Virus record (IMG/VR): IMGVR_UViG_3300048026_000121
Location: 1 to 57,466 of that record
Reading direction: 5' to 3' (one strand)
DNA length: 57,466 bases
Origin: a virus
Numbering within the stretch: the first letter of the stretch is position 1; each line of letters begins with the position of its first letter. A model generated the notes under the pieces. It was given only the letters and a program-made list of their open reading frames with translations, was not told the DNA's origin and did no database searches. This document shows, piece by piece, positions 7,126 to 13,423 of the stretch. The position numbers and the translations under genes were made by a program.

Positions 7126-7446
7126 CTATTTGCTCATTGCCATCTTGTTGCCCATTGGTTTACCAGCCATGTAAGCTGTTGCACCCATGTATGCTGCTAC
7201 TACACCTGTTTGGGCTATGTAGAATAAACCTAGTAGGTCAGCTAAAGCTGCTACTCTTGAATCTGACATCATTGGGGTAAACAAATAGACTGTGAAACCA
7301 ATCATCATCAGCATTGCTACCCAGGCCATCTTCTTCTGGGACTCTGCTTTCTCTTCACGTAGCTCTATTTCAAGCATACGTTCCTTCATAGCTACTTCTT
7401 CTGCTGTGACCTTACCATCACCATCAACATCAAAGTCTACTACCAT
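7126..7446 (-). CDS. EF-hand membrane protein, holin candidate
   Basis: 106 aa. Residues 6-17 (DVDGDGKVTAEE) form a canonical 12-residue EF-hand loop with Asp at 1, 3 and 5, Gly at 6 and Glu at 12. A charged helix follows, then two membrane segments (about 39-60 and 65-93) and a short basic tail. The pairing of a calcium-binding loop with a two-TM hairpin directly upstream of the endolysin suggests a holin whose triggering might respond to calcium. EF-hand small membrane proteins occur in marine phages, but the role is unproven. Confidence 0.75.
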   Translation of the reverse strand: MVVDFDVDGDGKVTAEEVAMKERMLEIELREEKAESQKKMAWVAMLMMIGFTVYLFTPMMSDSRVAALADLLGLFYIAQTGVVAAYMGATAYMAGKPMGNKMAMSK

Positions 7447-7700
7447 TATTCCCAGTCCCTTTTCCTGTCAGGATCTAGTACGTCCTGCTTCCTGAGCATA
7501 CCTTCAAGGTACATTGCTCTTTCCATTCTATCTAATGAGACCCAGTGACCTGTAGATTCATAGTAAGCCCTACGAACATAGAAGACATCTGACCTAGGGA
7601 TATGTACCCTACGTAATTTCTTCTCGTTTTTATCAGCTAAGGCTTGGTAGAACTCTTCAAGTACTGAGTCTGACTCAAAGTACTTTATTCTTTTGTTCAT
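7446..7700 (-). CDS. First gene of the minus-strand unit, unknown
   Basis: 84 aa, soluble, charged (MNKRIKYFESDSVLEEFYQA onward, with RRVHIPRSDVFYVRRAYYES and a Trp near each end of the C-terminal half). No family recognised. It is the first gene of the leftward unit, immediately next to the control region. It overlaps the EF-hand gene by TAATG, so it may set that gene's translation. Confidence 0.7.
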   Translation of the reverse strand: MNKRIKYFESDSVLEEFYQALADKNEKKLRRVHIPRSDVFYVRRAYYESTGHWVSLDRMERAMYLEGMLRKQDVLDPDRKRDWE

Positions 7701-7802
7701 TTTTATATCTAATGTTCTGTAGTTGTACGTAAAGTACCCTTGAAGTCAACAGATCTTCTCAATTTTCTAACGAAAATAGGACTACAAACAATGATAGTAG
7801 GG

Positions 7803-7819
7803 TACTAATAGTAATTACT
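7803..7819. repeat. TACTAATAGTAATTACT motif, copy 1
   Basis: Reads TACTAATAGTAATTACT. A near-identical copy, one base shorter, occurs at 12377-12392 in the other early non-coding gap. AAGTATTACT at 7881-7890 recurs inverted at 12441-12450. Candidate shared operator or promoter element. Confidence 0.5.
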
Positions 7820-7944
7820 TAAAGTTAATTCTTATAAAAGTATATAAATATAAGAATAAAAGACAAAAGAGTAAAACTTTAAGTATTACTATAAGTATTA
7901 TATACCAATAGTTATACCCGCCACAAGTATTCTACAAGAGAAAT

Positions 7945-8140
7945 CCCCCCATTGAGACAATCTGCCACAGTATATCCCCCAGGATGTAACAAACAGTGTA
8001 ATATATTGAAACATTACGTTACTTATTTAAGTAAAACTGGTTAACATACCTTACCAATTCCCACCTAATTGAAAATACCCCCCCGCTGTCATTGGGCATA
8101 TATGTATAACGCCATACCCCCCAGTGGCCCATGCGCCCCC
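7945..8140. repeat. Five oligo-C tracts
   Basis: Runs of C occur at 7945-7950 (6), 7976-7980 (5), 8078-8084 (7), 8117-8122 (6) and 8136-8140 (5), most preceded by ATA or AT. In AT-rich surroundings such a cluster is not expected by chance. It could give G-rich structures on the other strand or a protein-binding array. Confidence 0.5.
7953..7967. repeat. TGAGACAATCTG(C/T)CA motif, copy 1
   Basis: TGAGACAATCTGCCA here matches TGAGACAATCTGTCA at 12330-12344, with one difference in 15 nt. Both copies lie in the non-coding gaps of the early strand, so this is a candidate regulatory element. Confidence 0.5.
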
Positions 8141-8206
8141 GATTAACGGTTAAGGCTCTGTTATACATTCAGAAATTACAATATGTTTATTCAACCTATA
8201 GGAATA

Positions 8207-8308
8207 TAGTTTAATGTTAAATCAATTGGTTTAAAGCTAAACTATTATGGGAAAAAAGTAGTTTAACGTTAAACTATTTCTCTATGAATTTCATTTAGCA
8301 TTAAACTA
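8207..8308. repeat. Four TAGTTTAA-NN-TTAAACTA palindromes
   Basis: Four 18-bp sites at 8207-8224, 8227-8244, 8259-8276 and 8291-8308. The third (TAGTTTAACGTTAAACTA) is a perfect palindrome; the others differ at a few positions. Their centres are 20, 32 and 32 bp apart, so all face nearly the same side of the helix. This is the look of a cooperative repressor/activator or initiator binding array. Confidence 0.8.
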
Positions 8309-8314
8309 TTGGGG

Positions 8315-8388
8315 TGTGATCACAAAATACACTAGGCAACTACACTTTGTGATCACATTTCTGGTGGTCATCTCTATTTGTGATCACA
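8315..8388. repeat. Three TGTGATCACA palindromes
   Basis: Perfect 10-bp palindromes at 8315-8324, 8348-8357 and 8379-8388, centre spacing 33 and 31 bp. They continue the phasing of the TAGTTTAA array (20 bp from its last centre). The spacer-free form differs from a CRP site, which keeps six bases between TGTGA and TCACA. The last copy is about 40 bp upstream of a TATAAA/TATAAT box. Confidence 0.8.
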
Positions 8389-8413
8389 TTCAGAGAAACA
8401 ATATTTTATACCT

Positions 8414-8425
8414 TATAAATATAAT
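8414..8425 (+). promoter_or_regulatory. Candidate early promoter -10 region
   Basis: TATAAATATAAT sits just downstream of the palindrome array and about 180 nt before the first rightward gene. No consensus -35 is visible, which would fit activation by a protein bound at the palindrome centred near 8383, about 41-42 bp before a start at ~8425. Tentative. Confidence 0.35.
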
Positions 8426-8606
8426 ACGCTCATTCTGGAACGAATCAGGAACATTGATGTTTCAGTAGAACAAAATAGAAACATAAATAAAAATACTAAA
8501 AAAGAATTGTTTGTTTTCAATAACTTATAAAATAGTTTGGTGAAGTGTATTGCAAAGTGAATAACAATAGAACAATTATTAATCATCGAAACAAGGAAAC
8601 GAGAAA

Positions 8607-9191
8607 ATGAGCTACATCAAAAACATTCTTGCAATCTATGATCAAGCTGATCAATCAGAAATGGCGCATGGATTGAACTGGTATTCTGATGCTAAAATTG
8701 CAGCATTTGAAATTGCTGATAAGTATCAAATGCCATTGTCCATTGTTGTTGGTGTGATTGCAGCGTTATCCCCAACAAATAAATGGGAAAGAAATATTGT
8801 TGATGCTGATAAGCTGATCGAATGTTTTGTTAATGGTGGATATATGGAAGATATCAATGTCTGTACCTATAAAACAATGAAAGAAAAAGCTTGGAATATT
8901 ATGGTGGAAAACAATCCCTTGGTGGATCACATTGTTAAGCTTTTAAATGGGCCAAAGATAACTGATTTTTTCCTATGTATCCTAGGCCATGACGTTTGCG
9001 TAATTGATGGACATGCATGGTGCATTGCAAATGCTGATCGCAGAACATTGCAAGAAGTGCCCAATATTGGGAAGAAATTGCGCAAGGAATTGCAGGATGC
9101 ATACGCTGCTGCAGGTGCAAGCCAAGGTGTGACAGCCTATGAAATGCAAGCAATCACATGGGTTGCATGGAAACGTATTTATAACGTGTAA
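8607..9191 (+). CDS. First early gene; possible HhH nucleic-acid protein
   Basis: 194 aa with a good AAGGA site. I know similar uncharacterised phage proteins by the VVGVIAALSPTNKWERN core (about 48-64). The segment VCVIDGHAWCIAN (about 130-142) echoes the conserved Asp-containing VDTHV motif of HhH-GPD DNA glycosylases. The next stretch, VPNIGKKLRKEL, resembles a helix-hairpin-helix loop, although the order of the two is reversed from that family. A DNA-binding or base-processing role is thus possible but unproven. First gene of the early unit. Its codon choice (many TTG, ATT, GCA) looks different from the replication genes. Confidence 0.75.
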   Translation: MSYIKNILAIYDQADQSEMAHGLNWYSDAKIAAFEIADKYQMPLSIVVGVIAALSPTNKWERNIVDADKLIECFVNGGYMEDINVCTYKTMKEKAWNIMVENNPLVDHIVKLLNGPKITDFFLCILGHDVCVIDGHAWCIANADRRTLQEVPNIGKKLRKELQDAYAAAGASQGVTAYEMQAITWVAWKRIYNV

Positions 9192-9203
9192 AGGAAAGAA
9201 ACA

Positions 9204-9407
9204 ATGCGCAGATCATTCTATATCTATGAAGGTTTTGACAGGGGCCAAGCTTTGGCAATCACCAACAATATGAAACAAGCTAAAACGTGGGCAATCGAAC
9301 TGTCGAAAACGTTGGGCACAATTACAGTTCGTGATGCCCTAGGTGGCCTACGCTTAGAAGTAAATCCAGATGCGCCAGAACAACACCAAGTAAAGGAAAC
9401 AAAATAA
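9204..9407 (+). CDS. Small early protein, unknown
   Basis: 67 aa, AAGGAAAG site upstream. Begins MRRSFYIYEGFDRGQALAIT with a mixed alpha/beta pattern. No family recognised. Overlaps the next gene by TAATG. Confidence 0.65.
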   Translation: MRRSFYIYEGFDRGQALAITNNMKQAKTWAIELSKTLGTITVRDALGGLRLEVNPDAPEQHQVKETK

Positions 9408-9628
9408 TGTCGCATACTGACCTACAAGATTGGGAAGCAAACAACGTTGATCTGTGGATCAATAACGATGAGGAATTATATTGCGATGCCTATGGCAAGG
9501 TCACAATGATTGGCCCCAAAGAAGCAGCCAAGGAAATGTGGCGCATGTTGAAAGGAAAGAAAACGCCTGATGGTGCACGATATACCTACAATCGTATCTA
9601 TGAAACACTAGCAAAAATGGAAGTGTAA
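9407..9628 (+). CDS. Small acidic early protein, unknown
   Basis: 73 aa. Tryptophan- and acid-rich start (DLQDWEANNVDLWINNDEEL), later KEAAKEMWRMLKGKK. Could be a host-interacting protein, judged only from its position among small early genes. Confidence 0.65.
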   Translation: MSHTDLQDWEANNVDLWINNDEELYCDAYGKVTMIGPKEAAKEMWRMLKGKKTPDGARYTYNRIYETLAKMEV

Positions 9629-9630
9629 CA

Positions 9631-9705
9631 ATGGCAATCCCTTACTTTCTACTAGGCGTGTTGATCTGCTGCTATGTGATCGCATGGTTAATTGAGACAA
9701 GATAA
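9631..9705 (+). CDS. 24-aa membrane peptide
   Basis: Encodes MAIPYFLLGVLICCYVIAWL plus IETR, one hydrophobic helix with a CC pair. Its ATG lies just after the preceding stop (TAA at 9626-9628). A second peptide of the same size and type is at 12258-12332. Tiny membrane peptides in early regions may alter host membranes or superinfection; inference. Confidence 0.5.
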   Translation: MAIPYFLLGVLICCYVIAWLIETR

Positions 9706-9724
9706 AATGAAACAGGAAATACAT

Positions 9725-9970
9725 ATGACATATCAAGAAGCACTAGAACAAGTTGAGACAATGCAGGGGCGTGTTGCCTACAAAGAACGTCAAATCCAGA
9801 GCCTAATCAATCAGCATGGGCAAGGTGTCAGACCATCGTGGGTGTCAACTGACCTAGCAATCTACAGCCAACAGATGCAGGACTACACAAAGCAATTATC
9901 GTATGCTGAATATGTTGTTGCCCACTACGAGGCAGCGCAGGATGCACTAGCAGATCAGGAGGGTGAATAG
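9725..9970 (+). CDS. Small helical early protein
   Basis: 81 aa from ATG 9725, preferred because AGGAA lies 6 nt upstream; an in-frame ATG at 9707 is possible. Mostly helical and Gln-rich with coiled-coil character (TYQEALEQVETMQGRVAYKE). Function unknown. Confidence 0.65.
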   Translation: MTYQEALEQVETMQGRVAYKERQIQSLINQHGQGVRPSWVSTDLAIYSQQMQDYTKQLSYAEYVVAHYEAAQDALADQEGE

Positions 9971-10204
9971 ATGCAGTACAGAATAAACATTGCGAAACGT
10001 GAACAGATACGTATGCGGTATGGCAAGATGGAAGACAGCTATCGCCACTATTTCAAGATTGAAACAGACCTGTTTGGTGATGCCCTGCTGCAACTAATAT
10101 CTGAGCAGAAACAGATGTACCCTGCACCAGAATGGAACGTCACATTGTATAGGGAAACATCCTACTCTGAATTGATAGACCTAGACGAAAAGGAAACAGC
10201 ATAA
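9971..10204 (+). CDS. Small early protein, unknown
   Basis: 77 aa with a strong AGGAGGGTG site. Starts MQYRINIAKREQIRMRYGKM and is rich in Tyr and Met. Overlaps the next gene by TAATG. No family recognised. Confidence 0.65.
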   Translation: MQYRINIAKREQIRMRYGKMEDSYRHYFKIETDLFGDALLQLISEQKQMYPAPEWNVTLYRETSYSELIDLDEKETA

Positions 10205-10410
10205 TGGACAAGTTCGAGAAAACATTTGCTGCAATATCAGGGCATTTCCTGACACAGCAACTGCCTAATAACTGGAAGGACTTCGATGACGAATATCTTG
10301 AGGAATGGTTTGTTGAATGTGCTGTGCACACCTACGAATATTGGGACTGGGAAAAGGTCTATGCAAAGATAGCAGCAATCACAGAAACAGTACTGGAGTT
10401 AGACAAATGA
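10204..10410 (+). CDS. Small acidic, aromatic early protein
   Basis: 68 aa, acidic with many Trp/Tyr (WKDFDDEYLEEWFVECAVHT). A small negatively charged protein could mimic DNA or bind a host enzyme; speculative. TAATG and ATGA overlaps on both sides show tight coupling. Confidence 0.65.
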   Translation: MDKFEKTFAAISGHFLTQQLPNNWKDFDDEYLEEWFVECAVHTYEYWDWEKVYAKIAAITETVLELDK

Positions 10411-10643
10411 GAGACCACCCAGAAACAGTTTATGTAGTATTCTACACGACACGTAGTGACACAGGCAAACCAAGCCAAGCATGGGGCGACCCAAACAATC
10501 CAGTGTACCTAACAGATCACTGGGAGATTGAATGGACAAGGCGCAGGGCAATCGCAAGGTATGATCAAGTGTTCAAAGAATACGACATACACACAGCAGG
10601 TATTGCGCCTATTGATGAAGAATACAAAACAGATTGGATGTAG
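10407..10643 (+). CDS. Small early protein, unknown
   Basis: 78 aa from ATG 10407 (ATGA overlap). Contains TVYVVFYTTRSDTGKPSQAW and a basic stretch (WTRRRAIARYD). Function unknown. Confidence 0.65.
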   Translation: MRDHPETVYVVFYTTRSDTGKPSQAWGDPNNPVYLTDHWEIEWTRRRAIARYDQVFKEYDIHTAGIAPIDEEYKTDWM

Positions 10644-10645
10644 AA

Positions 10646-11023
10646 ATGATATCTCTTAAAGAAGCACGTAAGGCAGCAGGTCTTACACAAGTTGAAGTAG
10701 CAAATTATGTACATGTAACACAAAGCACGATCTGCCAATGGGAGCAGGGTCTAAAGACAATACCAATAGACAGGCTGCGACAGCTATCCAAACTGTACGA
10801 CACCCCAATGTCGGACATCCAAGCAACTGAGGTATCAGAAGAACAATACGTCACTAGCTTAAAGGTTAATATGTCATATAGGCAACGCCACAAATTGGTT
10901 TGCGATGTGATCCATCAACTAATCACTGACTGGTACAACCCCAAGGACAGGGCAATGGCAACTAAACTAATTGAGAATATCTCAAACAGTAAATTGAAAG
11001 AATACATGGAAGGAGTAAAGTAA
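10646..11023 (+). CDS. Xre-family HTH regulator
   Basis: 125 aa. Residues about 3-60 form a Cro/CI-type helix-turn-helix (LKEARKAAGLTQVEVANYVH, then TQSTICQWEQGLKTIP), a DNA-binding fold that normally represses promoters. The C-terminal ~60 residues are helical and probably dimerise. ATG 10646 is preferred over an upstream TTG (10634). It is a natural candidate for binding one of the palindrome types in 8207-8388. No CI partner or integrase is seen, so it more likely times early genes than maintains lysogeny. Confidence 0.85.
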   Translation: MISLKEARKAAGLTQVEVANYVHVTQSTICQWEQGLKTIPIDRLRQLSKLYDTPMSDIQATEVSEEQYVTSLKVNMSYRQRHKLVCDVIHQLITDWYNPKDRAMATKLIENISNSKLKEYMEGVK

Positions 11024-11238
11024 TGTTTAAGATAGAAAAAGGTATACCCATTCCAAAGGGAAAAGGCAGAGCCAAAGGTCAGCTACGACTGACAGTAGAA
11101 CAGATGAACGTTGGCGACAGCATCGTTGTCCCAAAGAAAAACATAGAGCATATGAGAGCACTGCAAGACAGGTGCGGAATAAAAATCAAGGCTCGTAAAA
11201 TTGATGATGAAACCTTTAGAGTATGGAGAACAGTCTAA
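11023..11238 (+). CDS. Small basic early protein
   Basis: 71 aa, lysine/arginine-rich (IPIPKGKGRAKGQLRLTVEQ; VGDSIVVPKK). Fold and function are not recognised. Overlaps its neighbours by one base (TAATG). Confidence 0.65.
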   Translation: MFKIEKGIPIPKGKGRAKGQLRLTVEQMNVGDSIVVPKKNIEHMRALQDRCGIKIKARKIDDETFRVWRTV

Positions 11239-11486
11239 TGCCACACCCAATGAGAGCTGTAATAGTATTAGACATTGACGTTGATAAGGTGCTGGACGCT
11301 GCAGATTTCTCTATGTTCATGAAGACTGTAGCAAACCAGATCGAAAGCCCTCTGGATGGGGTGACGATCACACACAGGATTGCAGGTGTACCACTGAAAG
11401 AAAGACGAGGTAAGAGTGGAACCCTTGAAGAGATAGTATTCAGAGGGACACGAGGCCCATACAAAAAAAGTTTAAAGATGGGTTGA
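11238..11486 (+). CDS. Small early protein, unknown
   Basis: 82 aa from ATG 11238 (TAATG); a start at 11223 is possible but overlaps more. Begins MPHPMRAVIVLDIDVDKVLD with a beta-alpha look, and has a basic C-terminus (TRGPYKKSLKMG). No family recognised. Confidence 0.6.
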   Translation: MPHPMRAVIVLDIDVDKVLDAADFSMFMKTVANQIESPLDGVTITHRIAGVPLKERRGKSGTLEEIVFRGTRGPYKKSLKMG

Positions 11487-11537
11487 AATATTTTTATTAA
11501 TCCCCATGTAATAGTTACAGAAAGAAAAGGAAAACAA

Positions 11538-11897
11538 ATGGAACTTACTGTAAACACAGCAGAAAAAATTCGTGAAGAGGCATGGGCATCTGCAGTCGTA
11601 GCCACAAACAAGTACATCGAAAAGTATCTTGATGGTGAAGACCAGTTTGCCTGTGGGTTTGCTTGGGTCACAGTCTACCCAAAGCACAAGGGCAACACCA
11701 AACTAGGACGTGAAGAACGTAAAGTTCTTACAGCCCTAGGTCTTAAGAAAGACTGGACAGGTAAAGCCTACCAGTGGTGGAACCCTAGCAACTCTGGCTT
11801 CCAGAATGTTGATTGCAAGGAAGCAGGAGCACAGGCTGCAGCAACAATCCTGAAAGCCTATGGCCTAGAAGCCTATGCGGATTCGAGACTAGACTAA
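11538..11897 (+). CDS. Conserved phage protein, unknown
   Basis: 119 aa with an AAAGGAAAA site. FACGFAWVTVYPKHKGNTKLG (about 37-57), WTGKAYQWWNPS and NVDCKEAGAQAAATILKAYG form a pattern I recall from many tailed-phage early regions. The strong conservation of WNPS and the Cys/His pairs suggests an enzyme-like or metal-binding site, but no activity is known to me. Confidence 0.75.
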   Translation: MELTVNTAEKIREEAWASAVVATNKYIEKYLDGEDQFACGFAWVTVYPKHKGNTKLGREERKVLTALGLKKDWTGKAYQWWNPSNSGFQNVDCKEAGAQAAATILKAYGLEAYADSRLD

Positions 11898-12040
11898 TGT
11901 GGATTGATCTTATCATATCAGACAAGGGTGGTTTGCGTATTGCAAATCACCTAGTCAACACAATGGAAGAGGCAACAAAACTCTGGAGAGTTTACACCTC
12001 ATTTGGTTTCACAGTTAAGATTGAGAAGTTGAGAACATGA
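11897..12040 (+). CDS. 47-aa early protein
   Basis: 47 aa starting at ATG 11897 (TAATG overlap). MWIDLIISDKGGLRIANHLV then a Trp-containing helix and basic end. It looks like a small ferredoxin-like alpha/beta unit. Function unknown. Confidence 0.6.
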   Translation: MWIDLIISDKGGLRIANHLVNTMEEATKLWRVYTSFGFTVKIEKLRT

Positions 12041-12258
12041 TTGATCCAGAGCACGAGATTTCTTACACATTCAACTATGGCGGTAGGCAACGAACATACT
12101 ACTTTGACAGTAGAGATAAGAACATAAAGACACACGCCATGTTCCAAGCTGACAGCATGATCAACCACTGCGTGGATGGGTACTGGAAGCTGACAAACGT
12201 GGATAAACGAGAGTACACTTGGACTAACATCTACGACAGCAGAGCGAACAGAACCTGA
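12037..12258 (+). CDS. Small early protein, unknown
   Basis: 73 aa, ATGA overlap upstream. Rich in Tyr, Asp and Asn (YTFNYGGRQRTYYFDSRDKN). No recognised family. Confidence 0.6.
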   Translation: MIDPEHEISYTFNYGGRQRTYYFDSRDKNIKTHAMFQADSMINHCVDGYWKLTNVDKREYTWTNIYDSRANRT

Positions 12259-12332
12259 TGGAAACATATGAGATTATAGCGATAGCATTGAACGTAGGTT
12301 ACGTAGGGTTACTTGTGTTCATTGGGTGGTGA
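12258..12332 (+). CDS. 24-aa membrane peptide
   Basis: METYEIIAIALNVGYVGLLV plus FIGW: one hydrophobic helix. It overlaps the previous stop (TGATG). Matches the other 24-aa peptide (9631-9705) in length and topology, not in sequence. Confidence 0.5.
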   Translation: METYEIIAIALNVGYVGLLVFIGW

Positions 12333-12467
12333 GACAATCTGTCATACTTGAAACGAAACAGGATGGATATAACTAATACTAATAGTATTACTAACAGTTA
12401 AAACTTATATCTTTATTTCTTATATAGATTAGTTACTGTTAGTAATACTTTAAGAAAGGAACTTAAA
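12333..12467 (+). promoter_or_regulatory. Second early control gap with inverted repeat
   Basis: 135 nt without a gene. AGTATTACTAACAGT (12384-12398) pairs with ACTGTTAGTAATACT (12435-12449), a 15-bp perfect inverted repeat around a 36-nt AT-rich centre. It shares two motifs with the main control region: TGAGACAATCTGTCA (12330-12344) and TACTAATAGTATTACT (12377-12392). A second early promoter or operator is likely. Confidence 0.6.
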
Positions 12468-12689
12468 GTGTATACTACAGGAAAGCCCTACTGGTTCAGA
12501 GTTATTACAGCTATCAGTGTTCTGATTAATGTAGTATTAGGGGGTAGTAACAACCAAACTTTCAGTGCTAGGAACTGGCAATGGAAAAGAGATAAAAGAT
12601 TTAATATTGTTTGGTTGATTGATGTAGTCCTAGGCAAGGGTCACTGCGCTGAGTGTTGGGTCTACTGGAAAACAAGGAGGAAGTGGTGA
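12468..12689 (+). CDS. Small Trp-rich protein with membrane segment
   Basis: 73 aa, GTG start with AGGA 6 nt upstream. One membrane helix (about 10-25), then QTFSARNWQWKRDKRFNIVW and a HCAECW cysteine pair. Proteins with the NQTFSARN motif and C-terminal Cys/Trp are widespread small phage proteins of unknown function. Confidence 0.7.
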   Translation: MYTTGKPYWFRVITAISVLINVVLGGSNNQTFSARNWQWKRDKRFNIVWLIDVVLGKGHCAECWVYWKTRRKW

Positions 12690-12886
12690 CAGATGATGAC
12701 TACAAGAAAGTTTTACAGTTGTTGAATGAGGAAGACACAGAGGACTTAGTAAAAAAGATTATGTTGACGAACACTGAACTGATGGAATCAGTCTACGATC
12801 TACAAGAATTTATGGAAGACAGTGGACTAACAGCAGAACAGTTTCATGAGTGGAAGAAACAAAAAGATTTGAGGATGTACCATTGA
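12686..12886 (+). CDS. Small acidic helical protein
   Basis: 66 aa. A GTG start overlapping the previous stop (GTGA) is chosen because a perfect AAGGAGG lies 5 nt ahead. Acidic and helical (DDDYKKVLQLLNEEDTEDLV). Function unknown. Confidence 0.65.
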   Translation: MTDDDYKKVLQLLNEEDTEDLVKKIMLTNTELMESVYDLQEFMEDSGLTAEQFHEWKKQKDLRMYH

Positions 12887-13098
12887 ATATTTATATACCA
12901 GAACCTATTACTATTTTACTTGTAGTCTTATCTTTCTTAGCAGGTTTCCTGTATAGACAGTACACAGACAAGGAAGACATAGCAGACGCATACGATGAAG
13001 GGTTTGAGAAGGGTAGTAAGGAAGTGGTCAAAGCATTCTCTCAATTAACAGGGAAGGATATTGAGATTGAGTTTGACAAGGACTACATGGACAGATGA
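12883..13098 (+). CDS. Single-pass membrane protein
   Basis: 71 aa from a TTG start overlapping the previous stop, with GAGGA 8 nt ahead. The membrane segment is about residues 8-24 (ITILLVVLSFLAGFLYR), with an acidic cytoplasmic tail after it. Function unknown. Confidence 0.6.
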   Translation: MNIYIPEPITILLVVLSFLAGFLYRQYTDKEDIADAYDEGFEKGSKEVVKAFSQLTGKDIEIEFDKDYMDR

Positions 13099-13137
13099 TC
13101 CACACGATGATGTAACACACTGGCTTGGGAGATTGAA

Positions 13138-13323
13138 ATGATACAGACCAGAACTCTTGAAGGAAGACTAATCAGCCTGGAGAAATATATCTCTGACCTG
13201 GCACGTCAAATAGATGACTACGAGTGGGACAACAAACTTGATCTGGCTGACCTACTCAAGCCACAGTTAGAAGAAGCAAAGAAACGTAGAGAACAAGGTG
13301 AAGTCTGGGAACCTATGTTCTAA
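13138..13323 (+). CDS. Small coiled-coil protein
   Basis: 61 aa, strongly helical and charged (LEGRLISLEKYISDLARQID). Ends just before the tRNA gene. No function assigned. Confidence 0.6.
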   Translation: MIQTRTLEGRLISLEKYISDLARQIDDYEWDNKLDLADLLKPQLEEAKKRREQGEVWEPMF

Positions 13324-13329
13324 GTGATA

Positions 13330-13406
13330 CCACCCTTAGCTCAACTGGATAGAGCAACTGCCTTCTAAGCAGTAGGTTGTAGGTTCGAGTCCTACAGGGT
13401 GGGCCA
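13330..13406 (+). tRNA. tRNA-Arg (anticodon UCU)
   Basis: A full cloverleaf: a 7-bp acceptor stem (CCACCCT with AGGGTGG), D arm GCTC/GAGC, anticodon stem ACTGC/GCAGT with loop CTTCTAA (anticodon TCT at 13364-13366), T arm GTAGG TTCGAGT CCTAC, and an encoded CCA (13404-13406). It reads AGA codons, common in this AT-leaning genome and probably rarer in the host. It sits in the early unit, so it is made with early mRNA. Confidence 0.96.
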
Positions 13407-13423
13407 AAACAAAAGGAAGTAGA

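Larger units (their letters stand above)
7701..8606. promoter_or_regulatory. Divergent control region and probable origin
   Basis: 906 nt with no plausible gene, by far the largest gap. The leftward unit starts at 7700 and the rightward at 8607, so promoters for both must lie in or near it. In order it holds an AT-rich segment with TACTAATAGTA/AAGTATTACT motifs (7803-7905), five runs of 5-7 C (7945-8140), a phased array of seven palindromes (8207-8388), and an AT-rich stretch with TATAAA/TATAAT (8414-8425). AT-rich DNA, repeats and a strand switch are typical of a replication origin too; that role is inference. Confidence 0.8.

Noticed and set aside
8315-8388. Classical CRP binding sites
   Set aside because: CRP needs six bases between TGTGA and TCACA; here the half-sites abut.
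10646-11023. Lysogeny repressor and temperate lifestyle
   Set aside because: An Xre protein alone is not enough; no integrase, excisionase or attachment site next to the tRNA was found.
13330-13406. tRNA as attachment site
   Set aside because: The tRNA is complete, in the middle of the early operon, and no integrase or duplicated 3' end is present.
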